From: Actinomycetes bacterium
GTDB lineage: Bacteria > Actinomycetota > Acidimicrobiia > Acidimicrobiales > Microtrichaceae
Length of the DNA: 59,751 bases
Reading direction: 5' to 3'
Assembly (NCBI GenBank): GCA_024222295.1
Contig: JAAEPF010000091.1
Location: 1 to 59,751 of the forward strand
The first letter of the stretch is position 1, and each line of letters starts with the position of its first letter. Shown here one piece after another: positions 37,683 to 45,686 of the stretch. The position numbers and the translations under genes are program-made. Below the pieces are notes generated by a model. The model had not been told where the DNA came from and made no database searches. It saw only the letters and a list, made by a program, of their open reading frames with translations.

Positions 37683-38319
37683 GCCGGTGCCGCAGCCTGC
37701 GGCCGGCGAACTGACGTCGGAGCAGTTCGACGCCGTGATCGCTGCCATCGACGAGGCCAACTCGGCCGACCCCAACGTGCTCACACACGGCGCTCGCAGA
37801 GGGCCCAAGGAACTCGTGCACGCCGAGATGATGACCGAGTGGGTCCACAGACTCTCGGACGCTCCCGACCAGGCCCAGCTCGTGGCTGCCAGGGCACACC
37901 ATTTGTGTCGCTGGGAGCATCCGCGTGCCGACTATGACGAGGGGCGCGCCGGCTACCGACGTTGGCGGGCGGCCGCCAAGAAGGCTCACGCTGAGGCGGT
38001 CGCGGGGATCCTCGAGGCCCACGGGGCACCGGCCGGCTTCATCGACCGGGTCCAGCGCACGATCCGCAAGGACGGCCTCGGCGCCGACCCGTCAGTGCAG
38101 CTCCACGAGGACGCACTCTGCCTCGTGTTCCTCGAGACCCAGCTCGACGACCTCGTCGAGTCGCTGGGGGAGCAGCGGGCCACCGAAGTGCTCGGTTCGA
38201 CCCTGCGCAAGATGACCCCGGCGGGTGTTGCCGCTGCCGGTACCATCGAGTTGAGCGAGATGGGTCGATCTACCCTGTCGTGTGCGATTGATGCAGTGAA
38301 TGGGCCTCAATCCCAATAG
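37675..38319 (+). CDS. DUF4202-family protein
   Basis: A 214-residue protein with the pattern HAEMMTEWVHRL, ARAHHLCRWEHPRADY, GRAGYRRWR and HEDALCLVFLETQLD, which I associate with the DUF4202 family. The conserved His, Glu and Asp residues recall HD-like metal sites, though this is inference. No substrate is known to me. ATG at 37675 lies inside the end of the preceding gene. Confidence 0.75.
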   Translation: MAEPVPQPAAGELTSEQFDAVIAAIDEANSADPNVLTHGARRGPKELVHAEMMTEWVHRLSDAPDQAQLVAARAHHLCRWEHPRADYDEGRAGYRRWRAAAKKAHAEAVAGILEAHGAPAGFIDRVQRTIRKDGLGADPSVQLHEDALCLVFLETQLDDLVESLGEQRATEVLGSTLRKMTPAGVAAAGTIELSEMGRSTLSCAIDAVNGPQSQ

Positions 38320-38350
38320 CCTTGAGGGTAGACCCGCAAGGAGTGGATGA

Positions 38351-39433
38351 GTGGCGAGCACGGAGCAGATGCATGGCGAGGACGCATGGGCGTGGCCCTG
38401 CCCCTACTGCCGTACATCCAACGCGCTCGAAGCCTCGGTTTGCGTGGGCTGCGGTGCGCAGCTGCGCGACCCACAGGAGGACGACCTCTTCACCACGGTC
38501 GCCACGGACAACGCCCAGATGGTCGACCCCAACGCCCCCCGGGTGAAGGAGTCGCTCTGGAGCACGGAGGCACCTCCCGAGGAGCTCGTAGCCGAGGAAG
38601 TGGTCGACGTCTCCCAGCCTGCGGCCCCGCAGTACCCGCCGGCCCAACCGGGCCCGGTCCAGGCTCCGCCCCCGATGGGCTCGGGCCCCTACGCTGCAGA
38701 GCCACAGCCGGCGCCTCCACCCGTTGCGGACGTGCCGCTCCCGGGCGCACCGGCTGGCGAGCCCGCCGCCAATGGCTCGAGTGGCCCGTTCAGCGCCAAT
38801 GCGCCGAGCACCAGCCATCGCCAGGGTGAGGACGCTGCTTCTCCGTTTGCGGCAACCGCTCCTGTTGTGCCCGGCGTGCCGGCTGAACCCGCAGCTGCGC
38901 CGGATGCCGGCGGCCCGTTCGGACCCGCGGGTGCTGCGCCACAGCCTCCGCCTCAACAGCCACCGCCCACGGCGACTTCGGCCGAGCCCGTCGCCGGCCA
39001 GCCGGCGGATCATGCCCACCGGCCGACGCCCGACGAGCACGGCCTGTCGATAGCGGTTGAGTCACTCGCCGCCGAGGACCGCGAGCGCTGCGACACACCG
39101 ATCGCCGTCTGTGGCGCGCTGCTTGGTGAGCAGGAAGTCGTGCTCGGCTTGGTGGCCGGCCACCTGCTGGGTCATCCGGCGGTCATCGCCCTCACCAGCA
39201 CACGTGTGCTGGTGGCCAATGCGAGGCGCTGGAAGCCGCTGGTCGATCAGTTCATCCCCGGCCCCGACCTGCTCGTGCACCTTCGCCACGACCGTGACGT
39301 CGCCTCGATCACCTTCGTGCAGGGTGACCGCCTCACCGGTGTGGACGACATCACAGACGTGACCGCCGCGGTCGACCTGGCCGAGCGAATCCGGGCCACG
39401 GCCACCCGCTCGACCGGCACACAGGGCGCCTAG
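38351..39433 (+). CDS. Zinc-ribbon protein with Pro/Ala-rich linker and C-terminal PH-like domain
   Basis: A 360-residue protein. N-terminal zinc ribbon CPYC ... CVGCG (residues 17-35), a long Pro/Ala/Gln-rich disordered linker (about 60-215) and a folded C-terminal domain (about 225-345) with strands such as PAVIALTSTRVLVANARRWK, as in bacterial PH (YokE/bPH_4-like) domains. The function is unknown; membrane or protein docking is possible. The start is supported by AAGGAG at 38338-38343. Confidence 0.65.
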   Translation: MASTEQMHGEDAWAWPCPYCRTSNALEASVCVGCGAQLRDPQEDDLFTTVATDNAQMVDPNAPRVKESLWSTEAPPEELVAEEVVDVSQPAAPQYPPAQPGPVQAPPPMGSGPYAAEPQPAPPPVADVPLPGAPAGEPAANGSSGPFSANAPSTSHRQGEDAASPFAATAPVVPGVPAEPAAAPDAGGPFGPAGAAPQPPPQQPPPTATSAEPVAGQPADHAHRPTPDEHGLSIAVESLAAEDRERCDTPIAVCGALLGEQEVVLGLVAGHLLGHPAVIALTSTRVLVANARRWKPLVDQFIPGPDLLVHLRHDRDVASITFVQGDRLTGVDDITDVTAAVDLAERIRATATRSTGTQGA

Positions 39434-39474
39434 AACGGTCCTTCGCGGTTTGTCCGGGACGGCATCCGGGCTGG

Positions 39475-39480
39475 TACAGT
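39475..39480 (+). promoter_or_regulatory. -10 box of tRNA-Gly
   Basis: TACAGT lies 10 nt before the mature tRNA. TTGTCC at 39450-39455 could be a -35 element, at a long 19-bp spacing. Confidence 0.45.
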
Positions 39481-39490
39481 CGGTCGCCTT

Positions 39491-39566
39491 GCGGACGTAG
39501 CTCAGTTGGTAGAGCGCAACCTTGCCAAGGTTGAGGTCGCGGGTTCGAATCTCGTCGTCCGCTCCA
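39491..39566 (+). tRNA. tRNA-Gly (GCC)
   Basis: Acceptor GCGGACG/CGTCCGC, anticodon stem CAACC/GGTTG with loop TTGCCAA giving GCC, T-loop TTCGAAT, and an encoded CCA at 39564-39566. Confidence 0.95.
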
Positions 39567-39570
39567 TCGA

Positions 39571-39600
39571 AACGGCTCCCGGGCATCACCGGGAGCCGTT
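39571..39600 (+). terminator. tRNA-Gly terminator
   Basis: A 12-bp stem AACGGCTCCCGG/CCGGGAGCCGTT with a 6-base loop directly follows the tRNA and is followed by TGCGTTG. This is a strong intrinsic-type hairpin. Confidence 0.75.
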
Positions 39601-39647
39601 TGCGTTGTGGGGCTGTTTGCGGTGAGGGGACGGAGTCGGCCGGCCGC

Positions 39648-39653
39648 TAACCT
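39648..39653 (+). promoter_or_regulatory. -10 box of tRNA-Cys
   Basis: TAACCT lies 9 nt upstream of the mature tRNA-Cys 5' end. No good -35 is visible. Confidence 0.4.
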
Positions 39654-39662
39654 TGGGCCGTT

Positions 39663-39733
39663 GGCGACGTGGCCGAGTGGTTAGGCAGCGGCCTGCAAAG
39701 CCGTGTACACGGGTTCGATTCCCGTCGTCGCCT
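39663..39733 (+). tRNA. tRNA-Cys (GCA)
   Basis: Acceptor GGCGACG/CGTCGCC, anticodon stem GCGGC/GCCGT with loop CTGCAAA giving GCA, T-loop TTCGATT. CCA is not encoded. Short (71 nt), normal for this tRNA. Confidence 0.93.
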
Positions 39734-39740
39734 CGATCTG

Positions 39741-39784
39741 GAACGCCCGTCGTGGCGGGGCTCGCCCTGTCGCGACGGGCGTTC
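39741..39784 (+). terminator. tRNA-Cys terminator
   Basis: A 12-bp stem GAACGCCCGTCG/CGACGGGCGTTC with an internal smaller hairpin in the loop, followed by TTGAGT. Confidence 0.65.
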
Positions 39785-39853
39785 TTGAGTATCCGCTTGG
39801 CAGAGGGAGTCTGCCTCGGTGGGCCAGGTGCGCTGCTCTGGCATGCTGGACCA

Positions 39854-40402
39854 ATGGAACAGCCGGGCCAACAGTGGGCGCCTCCGGATGCGCCCGTGGT
39901 GCCCCAGGTTCCACCGTCGGGTCGGTTCGTGTCGTCTTCTCCGCTGGGCGGCACCCCAGCGGTAGCGGAGCAACCGCCCAAGCAGTCGATGGCCCGCGAC
40001 CTCGTGGTGGCTGCCGTGCTGCTCGTCGCCTCTGTGGTCACGGCTCTCGCCTCGCTCATGTCGTGGCGCGACTTCGGCCCCGGCCTCAACCCCGACGAGA
40101 ACGGCTGGCGTTATGCAGACGGGTCCTTCGGGCGCGGGTGGGTGGCGATCCTGATCGCCGTGTGCCTCGCGGTCGGCGGGGTGCTGCTGGTGATGGGTCG
40201 ACGCAAGCTCGGCCGACGGTGGGCACGGGTCGGATCAGCAGCGTTGATCGTGCTGCCCGTGCTGGAGTGGGCGCTTGGCGACACCAACAGTCGTACGGGC
40301 CCCGGAATGGGGATCTGGGTGCTCACCATGGCAGGCATCGTGCTGATGGTCCTGCTGGGCACGGTGCTGCCCCAGAACGACCCCGACGACGCTGCGCGCT
40401 GA
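39854..40402 (+). CDS. Membrane protein with proline-rich N-terminus
   Basis: A 182-residue protein. A Pro/Gln-rich cytoplasmic tail of about 45 residues precedes four hydrophobic segments (about 48-68, 96-116, 126-141, 152-172). The short loop after helix 1 has GPGLNPDENGWRYADG. No family is recognised. It lies between tRNA-Cys and tRNA-Val genes on the same strand. ATG at 39854 has no obvious Shine-Dalgarno. Confidence 0.65.
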   Translation: MEQPGQQWAPPDAPVVPQVPPSGRFVSSSPLGGTPAVAEQPPKQSMARDLVVAAVLLVASVVTALASLMSWRDFGPGLNPDENGWRYADGSFGRGWVAILIAVCLAVGGVLLVMGRRKLGRRWARVGSAALIVLPVLEWALGDTNSRTGPGMGIWVLTMAGIVLMVLLGTVLPQNDPDDAAR

Positions 40403-40410
40403 GCGTGCAC

Positions 40411-40430
40411 CGATGCCGGTTCCGGCATCG
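40411..40430 (+). terminator. Inverted repeat after the membrane-protein gene
   Basis: CGATGCCGGTTCCGGCATCG is a 20-base near-perfect inverted repeat 8 nt after the stop. The true loop is probably GGTTCC. It could end the preceding gene before tRNA-Val. Confidence 0.45.
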
Positions 40431-40444
40431 CGACGGGCTGCTGC

Positions 40445-40450
40445 TACTCT
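40445..40450 (+). promoter_or_regulatory. -10 box of tRNA-Val
   Basis: TACTCT lies 11 nt before the mature tRNA-Val 5' end. Confidence 0.4.
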
Positions 40451-40461
40451 CACATCTCCCC

Positions 40462-40538
40462 GGGCGTATAGCTCAGTTGGCTAGAGCGCTTCCTCGACAC
40501 GGAAGAGGTCACAGGTTCAAGTCCTGTTACGCCCACCA
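40462..40538 (+). tRNA. tRNA-Val (GAC)
   Basis: Acceptor GGGCGTA/TACGCCC, anticodon stem CTTCC/GGAAG with loop TCGACAC giving GAC, T-loop TTCAAGT, and an encoded CCA at 40536-40538. Confidence 0.95.
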
Positions 40539-40569
40539 CTCAAGTACGGCGGCAACCCGGGAGGGCGTG

Positions 40570-41172
40570 GTGAGGTCGCACAGATTGCTGTCGGTCGTGG
40601 GCGTGGTGCTCCTGGCCATGGGAGTGTCGGCCGGTTGCAGCTCTGACAAGGCCGCGGACTCGGCCACCTCCGACCAACGCGAGGCATCCGGGGATCAGTC
40701 CTCGAGCGGCGATGGGTCCAGCGGTGGCGAGGCCACGGTCGAAGCCGATGACCCAGAAGGTGGCGATGGCAGCTCCTCGGCCGGTTCCGACGGGAGCGCA
40801 TCGAAGGGCTCCGGCAGCGAGGGTGCCGGCAATGGCGATGATGGAGCCGGCGACTCGGGCTCCGGTAGCGGTGGCGGGGGACCGGACGGCCCTGCGCTGA
40901 GTCCCAGCGAGTTCTGTGAGCAGGTCACCGAGGTGACCGCGAGGCTCGCAGACCCCAACACCTCCTCTGAGCAGTTCACCGACACTGTCGACAGGATCGC
41001 GGCGGTGGCTCCACCCCAAGTCGCCGCAGAGGTGGCCATCTGGGCTGATGTGATGAAGCAGTTGGTCGACGACGACAGCGTCGACATGGACGAGCTCTAC
41101 AACCGACCTGACGTGGCCAATGCCTTCACGGTGCTCGAGCAGTACGACACCGATGTGTGCGGCAACGGTTGA
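40570..41172 (+). CDS. Lipoprotein with Ser/Gly/Asp-rich linker
   Basis: A 200-residue exported protein. Signal peptide with good lipobox VSAGC (Cys23), a long low-complexity Ser/Gly/Asp linker to about 108, then a small helical domain with two cysteines (SEFCEQV and TDVCGNG) that may pair. No family recognised. It begins 32 nt after tRNA-Val with GGAGGG upstream and no terminator between, so it may share the tRNA transcript. Confidence 0.7.
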   Translation: MRSHRLLSVVGVVLLAMGVSAGCSSDKAADSATSDQREASGDQSSSGDGSSGGEATVEADDPEGGDGSSSAGSDGSASKGSGSEGAGNGDDGAGDSGSGSGGGGPDGPALSPSEFCEQVTEVTARLADPNTSSEQFTDTVDRIAAVAPPQVAAEVAIWADVMKQLVDDDSVDMDELYNRPDVANAFTVLEQYDTDVCGNG

Positions 41173-41598
41173 TCAGCCGTTGATCATCCCCACGACCGAC
41201 TGCGGCCGCACGGTCACGAGCAGCCGCTTGTCATCGACCATTGCCTGGCGGTACTCGTCCCAGTCGGGATGTGGTTCACCGCGCATCGTCTCGTAGTAGG
41301 CGACGAGGCGGTCGACGGTCTCGTCGTCGGTGGAAGCGGCGACAGGTGACAACTCGGCCAGGGCGTCGAACGAGACGTACGACCACGATGTCGGATGGGA
41401 AACGTGCACGACGATCCTCGGATCGCGACGCATGTTTGCGGTCTTGGCCCGGTCCGCGGTGACCGAGATCAGCATCGAGTCGCTGTCGACCACATACGCG
41501 ATGTCAGAGGACTGCGCCCGCCCGTCCGAGCGCAGTGTGATCAGTGTGCCGGTACCCCTCCCGGCGGCCCATTCCAGTGCTTCGGCAAGCTCCACCAC
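41173..41598 (-). CDS. PPOX-class F420-dependent oxidoreductase-like protein
   Basis: A 141-residue split-barrel protein of the pyridoxamine-oxidase-like (PPOX) class, typical of F420-using actinobacteria. Segments GTLITLRSDGRAQSSDIAYV, LISVTADRAKTANMRRDPR and VVHVSHPTSWSYV match the fold. The reaction is unknown; F420 or flavin binding is inferred from family. It converges with the lipoprotein gene with no bases between the stops. Confidence 0.82.
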   Translation of the reverse strand: MVELAEALEWAAGRGTGTLITLRSDGRAQSSDIAYVVDSDSMLISVTADRAKTANMRRDPRIVVHVSHPTSWSYVSFDALAELSPVAASTDDETVDRLVAYYETMRGEPHPDWDEYRQAMVDDKRLLVTVRPQSVVGMING

Positions 41599-41749
41599 CT
41601 CAGTCTTGCCGATGTCGTCGCTGTCAGGGCGCCGGTTGCACCGCTGCAGCGGCGAGATCCTTCAATCGGTAAAAATGTGGGAGGCGCAACGATCGCTGTG
41701 GCGGCGGCGGGCAGCCGGGGCAGTCGTTGCATTGCTGAAAGGGAATGCG

Positions 41750-43210
41750 ATGAGCATCACGGACCGAGAGCGAACCGGTCAGCCGGTCGCACAGGAACCC
41801 GCTGAGCCGGAACCCGCCGGGGAGCAAGTCGAGGTCGTGGCGCCCATCAGCCGTGATCCGCTGTGGCCCGACTACTTCGCCCGCCGCGGCCAGCCCGATG
41901 CCGCCAACTGGCAGTACCAGGGCTATCCGTCGGACACCGGGCGGGTCTGGCGTGCCTACTACACCCTCGTCGCCGGCCATCCCGTGGTCGCGTACCACGG
42001 CATGAAGCACTTCTACCAGAGCCTCATCTACCGGGTCACCAACGAGGAGACCGGCGACCACGCCGCACCGTGGATGTCTGCGCTCACCCCGGTGGGCATG
42101 GCGGTGACCCCATTCGTGTCGCTCGCAGCGGTGGCAACGATGCCCCCGTACCTGAGCAAGGTGCGCGGGGCGGAGATTCCGCCGTTGTTCGAGCCGTTTA
42201 CGTTCATGGGCTGGGCCAACTACAACGTGATGCTCGTCACCATGTTCACGATGCACAGCTACAAGCAACACCAGATGGGCTGGAGCCCCGCCCAGGCGCT
42301 GCGGCACAGCTCCAAGGTGTTCTGGCACGACTTCTTCGAGCGCAACCTGCCCGAGGGCCACCAGTCGACGCTGCAGCACGGAGTGATCGCCAACGGTGTC
42401 ATCAAGGGCGAGGTGCCCTTCGGTGACTTCGTGGTGAAGCCCACCAAGGGCGGTGCCGGCCAGATGCTGCGCACGATCATGTGGGACGCGGACGACCAGC
42501 TCTACCGCTGCGACGATCCGGAGAAGTCGGACGAGGAACCCGACCAGTGGACCCGCGACGAGATGGTCGCGTGGCTGGAAGACACCTACGGCGAAGCAGT
42601 GATCGAGCGTTTCGAGCGCATGCGCGAGCCATTCCCTACGGGGTCGTTCCGCGTGATGACCCTCAACGTCGACAAGGAGGCCGAACTGATCGCAGCGGTG
42701 TTCCTGCCTGCACCCGATGGGTCCAACTCGACCGCCTACTTCGACCTCGACACGCACCTCGTCGACTACGAGACCAGCAGCGTCGGCCGTCCGATCCGGG
42801 CCGACAGCGACGGCAGGTGGGAAGGAATCGCGGTGCCGGAACTCGACGAGGTGATCGAGGCTTGCATCGCCATGCACAACGAGCTGCCCGCACACGTGGA
42901 GATCAGCTGGGACGTGCTGCTCACCGAGCATGGCCCGGTGTACCTCGAGGGCAACGTGTTCCCACCCGGGTGCGACTACAAGCTCACCGTGTTCAAGGAC
43001 TGGGACAACTTCACGCTGCTCAAGGACGAGCTGCTTGAGGACCGCGAGCCCGAAGGTGTCGCCGGGGCTGTCGAAGCGACCGCCGAGCCAGTCGGCAATG
43101 CTGTGGGCGCGGCAGTCGGCGCAGTGGTCGAAGCGGCCTGGGATGTGACCGAGCGCACGCAGCGAACGGTGCGCTCGGGGTTGCGTCAGCTGGCAGGCGT
43201 GTTCAGGTAG
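41750..43210 (+). CDS. ATP-grasp-like protein with hydrophobic central segments
   Basis: A 486-residue protein. Residues 1-35 are polar and disordered. Two hydrophobic stretches (about 109-131 and 151-168) lie between conserved-looking aromatic segments. An ATP-grasp-like core has FVVKPTKGGAGQM (Lys230 and the Gly loop) and a C-terminal Mg-binding motif YLEGNVFPPG (Glu400, Asn402). It resembles the sugar-transfer-associated ATP-grasp type, but this is a motif-level match only. An Ala/Gly/Val-rich tail (436-465) could be amphipathic. GGGA precedes the ATG. The 3' end overlaps the CocE gene by 25 bp on the opposite strand. Confidence 0.7.
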   Translation: MSITDRERTGQPVAQEPAEPEPAGEQVEVVAPISRDPLWPDYFARRGQPDAANWQYQGYPSDTGRVWRAYYTLVAGHPVVAYHGMKHFYQSLIYRVTNEETGDHAAPWMSALTPVGMAVTPFVSLAAVATMPPYLSKVRGAEIPPLFEPFTFMGWANYNVMLVTMFTMHSYKQHQMGWSPAQALRHSSKVFWHDFFERNLPEGHQSTLQHGVIANGVIKGEVPFGDFVVKPTKGGAGQMLRTIMWDADDQLYRCDDPEKSDEEPDQWTRDEMVAWLEDTYGEAVIERFERMREPFPTGSFRVMTLNVDKEAELIAAVFLPAPDGSNSTAYFDLDTHLVDYETSSVGRPIRADSDGRWEGIAVPELDEVIEACIAMHNELPAHVEISWDVLLTEHGPVYLEGNVFPPGCDYKLTVFKDWDNFTLLKDELLEDREPEGVAGAVEATAEPVGNAVGAAVGAVVEAAWDVTERTQRTVRSGLRQLAGVFR

Positions 43211-45537
43211 TCGGCGAACTCCCGGCACGGCTGGGCACGCAAGCCGGGGCACGGTGGCAGTTCCGCCGGGTAGCCGGTGATCGACGACGTGACGGGCAGC
43301 ACGAGCCGTGACGCCATCTCGGCGTTGTGCGCCACATCGAAGCTGGCGCCCTCTTGCCCGTCGGCGAGGATGTAGGCCCAGCGCACACGGTCTCCGCCAG
43401 GTGTGTGCACGGACAGGCGGATCCTCGATCCGGCACGCACAACGTGTGCGAACGGGAAGATCTCGACCCGCGCCTCTGTGAATTCGTCGACCGGCATCGG
43501 GGAGGCGTCTTCCTCGTAGCCGCTGTGGTTGGGCCAGAGCTCTGTCGAGTTGTCCTCGGTGGCCCGCATCGAGCCGCGCAGCACGCCGGACTGGATGTAG
43601 ACCTCCTGGCCATCGGGGCGGACCTCGGACAGGGTCACCCCGATGTCGGCTTCGGGAGCCGACGAGCGGATGAACAGGTCGGCAGAGGCCGACCCGGCGA
43701 GGGCGAGGTCCTCGGTCAGCGGCTCGGACACGAACACAGCGGCGCTGCCAGCAGGCTCCTGGGCCCACTCGTAGTCCGGCAATGCCTTGAAGGCGTCGCC
43801 GCTGCCACCCGGCAGGGTGACTGTCTCGGCGAGCTCGCCGTCGACGTCGTAGCGCGACGCGCCGCCGTCATCGAGCGGTTCGGCCTCGGTGAGCGTGCCA
43901 TCCGCGTTGAGGTAGAACGGGAGGGCCGACACATCGGCGGGCGGCCACTGGTCGAAGCGGTACTCGGCAGTGCCGCCGGGTGCGCCCGGTTGCTCGGGGT
44001 CCGAGGCGCCGTTCTCGAGGATGAGCCTCACGGGCTTCTCGGCCTCGTAGGCCGCTCGTGCCTCCTCGACGGTGTCGAACTCCGAGTAGGGCACCGCCTC
44101 GAGCTCGAGGGTGGCGCCGAACACGTCCTCCATGAGGATCGGGGCAAGCAGGTTCATGATCGGTGGGATCGTGGGCACCTGGTCGGCCACGTAGAGATCG
44201 AGGAATGCCTTCCACTCCGACAGGTTCATCGGCGCGAAGCCGTCGGCGTGGGCGCCGTTCCACATGCTGAAGCGCACCAGCGGCGAGTTGGGGAACTTGT
44301 CCCACAGGAGCGGGAACCGGCCACCGGTCTGCTCGTCCTGGAAGGAGCCCGACAGGAAGATCGGCACCTCGATGTCCTCACCGAAGACGCTCGGGTTGTA
44401 CCAGTCGCCCAGCTCCGGCGGGTAGTGGTCGTAGGAAAGCGCCACCTCGGTGACGTCGACGTTCTGGCCGCGGAGCTTCTGGTTCTCTGCGCACTGGGCA
44501 TCGCCGTCCTCGATGAGCTCCTCCTCCCAGCCCTGGCCCAGTGGCTCGGCCTTCTCCAGCACCTGCTCGGCCCATGAGAGGGCGAAGCCCTCGTTGTGGA
44601 TGCCGCCGGGGGCGAGGAGGCCACGAACCGTGTCGTCCATCACCGACAGGGGCGTGATCGCCGCGAGGCTCGGAGGCTGGGCGCGGGCCACGAACAGTTG
44701 CGTGATGCCCGGGTAGGACAGCCCCACCATGCCGACCTTGTTGTCGTAGACCCAGTCCTGGGAGGCGACGGTCTCGATCACGTCGTAGCCGTCGAGGGTC
44801 TGCAGCGGTTCGTTGTAGTCGTAGGCGCCGCCGGAGCAGCCGGTGCCGCGCACGTTGACCGCCACAACTGCGTAACCCATCCCCAGCGCGATGATCGAGC
44901 TGGGCTGTGCCGGCGCGTTGCAGAGGAACTCGACGGTCTCGCACAGCGACTCCGCGTCGATGCCGAGCTCCTCCAGCTTCTCCGCGTTGGACTCGAGCAG
45001 GTTGCCCCCGGGCTTGGCCGGGTCGTACCCGGAGTACTCGACCACGGTGGGGTAGGGGCCGTCCTCGGCCGGCCCTGGCAGGTAAACCGAGGCCGACAGC
45101 TGGGTGCCGTCGCGGGTCTCGATGTAGGTGTAGCCGGGTTCCAGGGTCTGGCCCGCGTAGAAGTCACGCTCGGGGAGTGACTCCTCGAGGGTCGGCAACT
45201 CGACGGTCCCGGTGACCTGCTCCTCGTTGTCGTCGGTGGCTTCGGCTGCGACGCGGTACTCGCCTGCATCAAGCTCGCGGAAGATAAGGGCGCCCTCGTC
45301 GTCGGCATTGCCGGAGACGACTTCCTCTGCGTCGGAGTAGAGGGTGAGCTCCACACCTGGTTCGGCCCCCGTGACCGTCAACTGGCCAACGCTCGCATTG
45401 GTGGAGAATGTCGCCCGGGCGGTATCGGCCCCGAGCACCGATGGCTCTGCCGCCTCGTCGGAGGTGGTGCAGGCGGATGCCAACAACGCGGTGGTTGCCA
45501 GTGCGCACAGCCCAAGCTTTGTGATCGATCGTGACAT
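43186..45537 (-). CDS. CocE/NonD-type lipoprotein hydrolase
   Basis: A 783-residue exported serine hydrolase. Signal peptide with lipobox LLASAC (Cys23); residues 24 to about 125 form an extra N-terminal region, probably beta-rich. The X-Pro dipeptidyl-peptidase-like catalytic domain has RGTGCSGGAYDYNE and the nucleophile elbow GLSYPGITQLF; a C-terminal jelly-roll domain (from about 560) has DLFIRSSAPEADIGVTLSEV and RIRLSVHTPGG. Family members cleave esters, amides or N-terminal proline dipeptides. The substrate is unknown. Confidence 0.88.
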   Translation of the reverse strand: MSRSITKLGLCALATTALLASACTTSDEAAEPSVLGADTARATFSTNASVGQLTVTGAEPGVELTLYSDAEEVVSGNADDEGALIFRELDAGEYRVAAEATDDNEEQVTGTVELPTLEESLPERDFYAGQTLEPGYTYIETRDGTQLSASVYLPGPAEDGPYPTVVEYSGYDPAKPGGNLLESNAEKLEELGIDAESLCETVEFLCNAPAQPSSIIALGMGYAVVAVNVRGTGCSGGAYDYNEPLQTLDGYDVIETVASQDWVYDNKVGMVGLSYPGITQLFVARAQPPSLAAITPLSVMDDTVRGLLAPGGIHNEGFALSWAEQVLEKAEPLGQGWEEELIEDGDAQCAENQKLRGQNVDVTEVALSYDHYPPELGDWYNPSVFGEDIEVPIFLSGSFQDEQTGGRFPLLWDKFPNSPLVRFSMWNGAHADGFAPMNLSEWKAFLDLYVADQVPTIPPIMNLLAPILMEDVFGATLELEAVPYSEFDTVEEARAAYEAEKPVRLILENGASDPEQPGAPGGTAEYRFDQWPPADVSALPFYLNADGTLTEAEPLDDGGASRYDVDGELAETVTLPGGSGDAFKALPDYEWAQEPAGSAAVFVSEPLTEDLALAGSASADLFIRSSAPEADIGVTLSEVRPDGQEVYIQSGVLRGSMRATEDNSTELWPNHSGYEEDASPMPVDEFTEARVEIFPFAHVVRAGSRIRLSVHTPGGDRVRWAYILADGQEGASFDVAHNAEMASRLVLPVTSSITGYPAELPPCPGLRAQPCREFADYLNTPAS

Positions 45538-45686
45538 CGTTTCCCCTCGGTGCCCTTGGAACCCTCGGATCCCGCCCCGTTACAGGTGCGTGTACCGATC
45601 CAAAGTGAATCGGGTTCACCGGGTCATGGCAAATCACCGAGCAGCGCCCCCGGATCGGTGTGCCCGCCCATGGAATGATGTTGGCC

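Noticed and set aside
36175-40538. tRNA genes as integration sites for an island
   Set aside because: No integrase and no repeated tRNA 3' ends found; flanking genes do not look foreign in composition.
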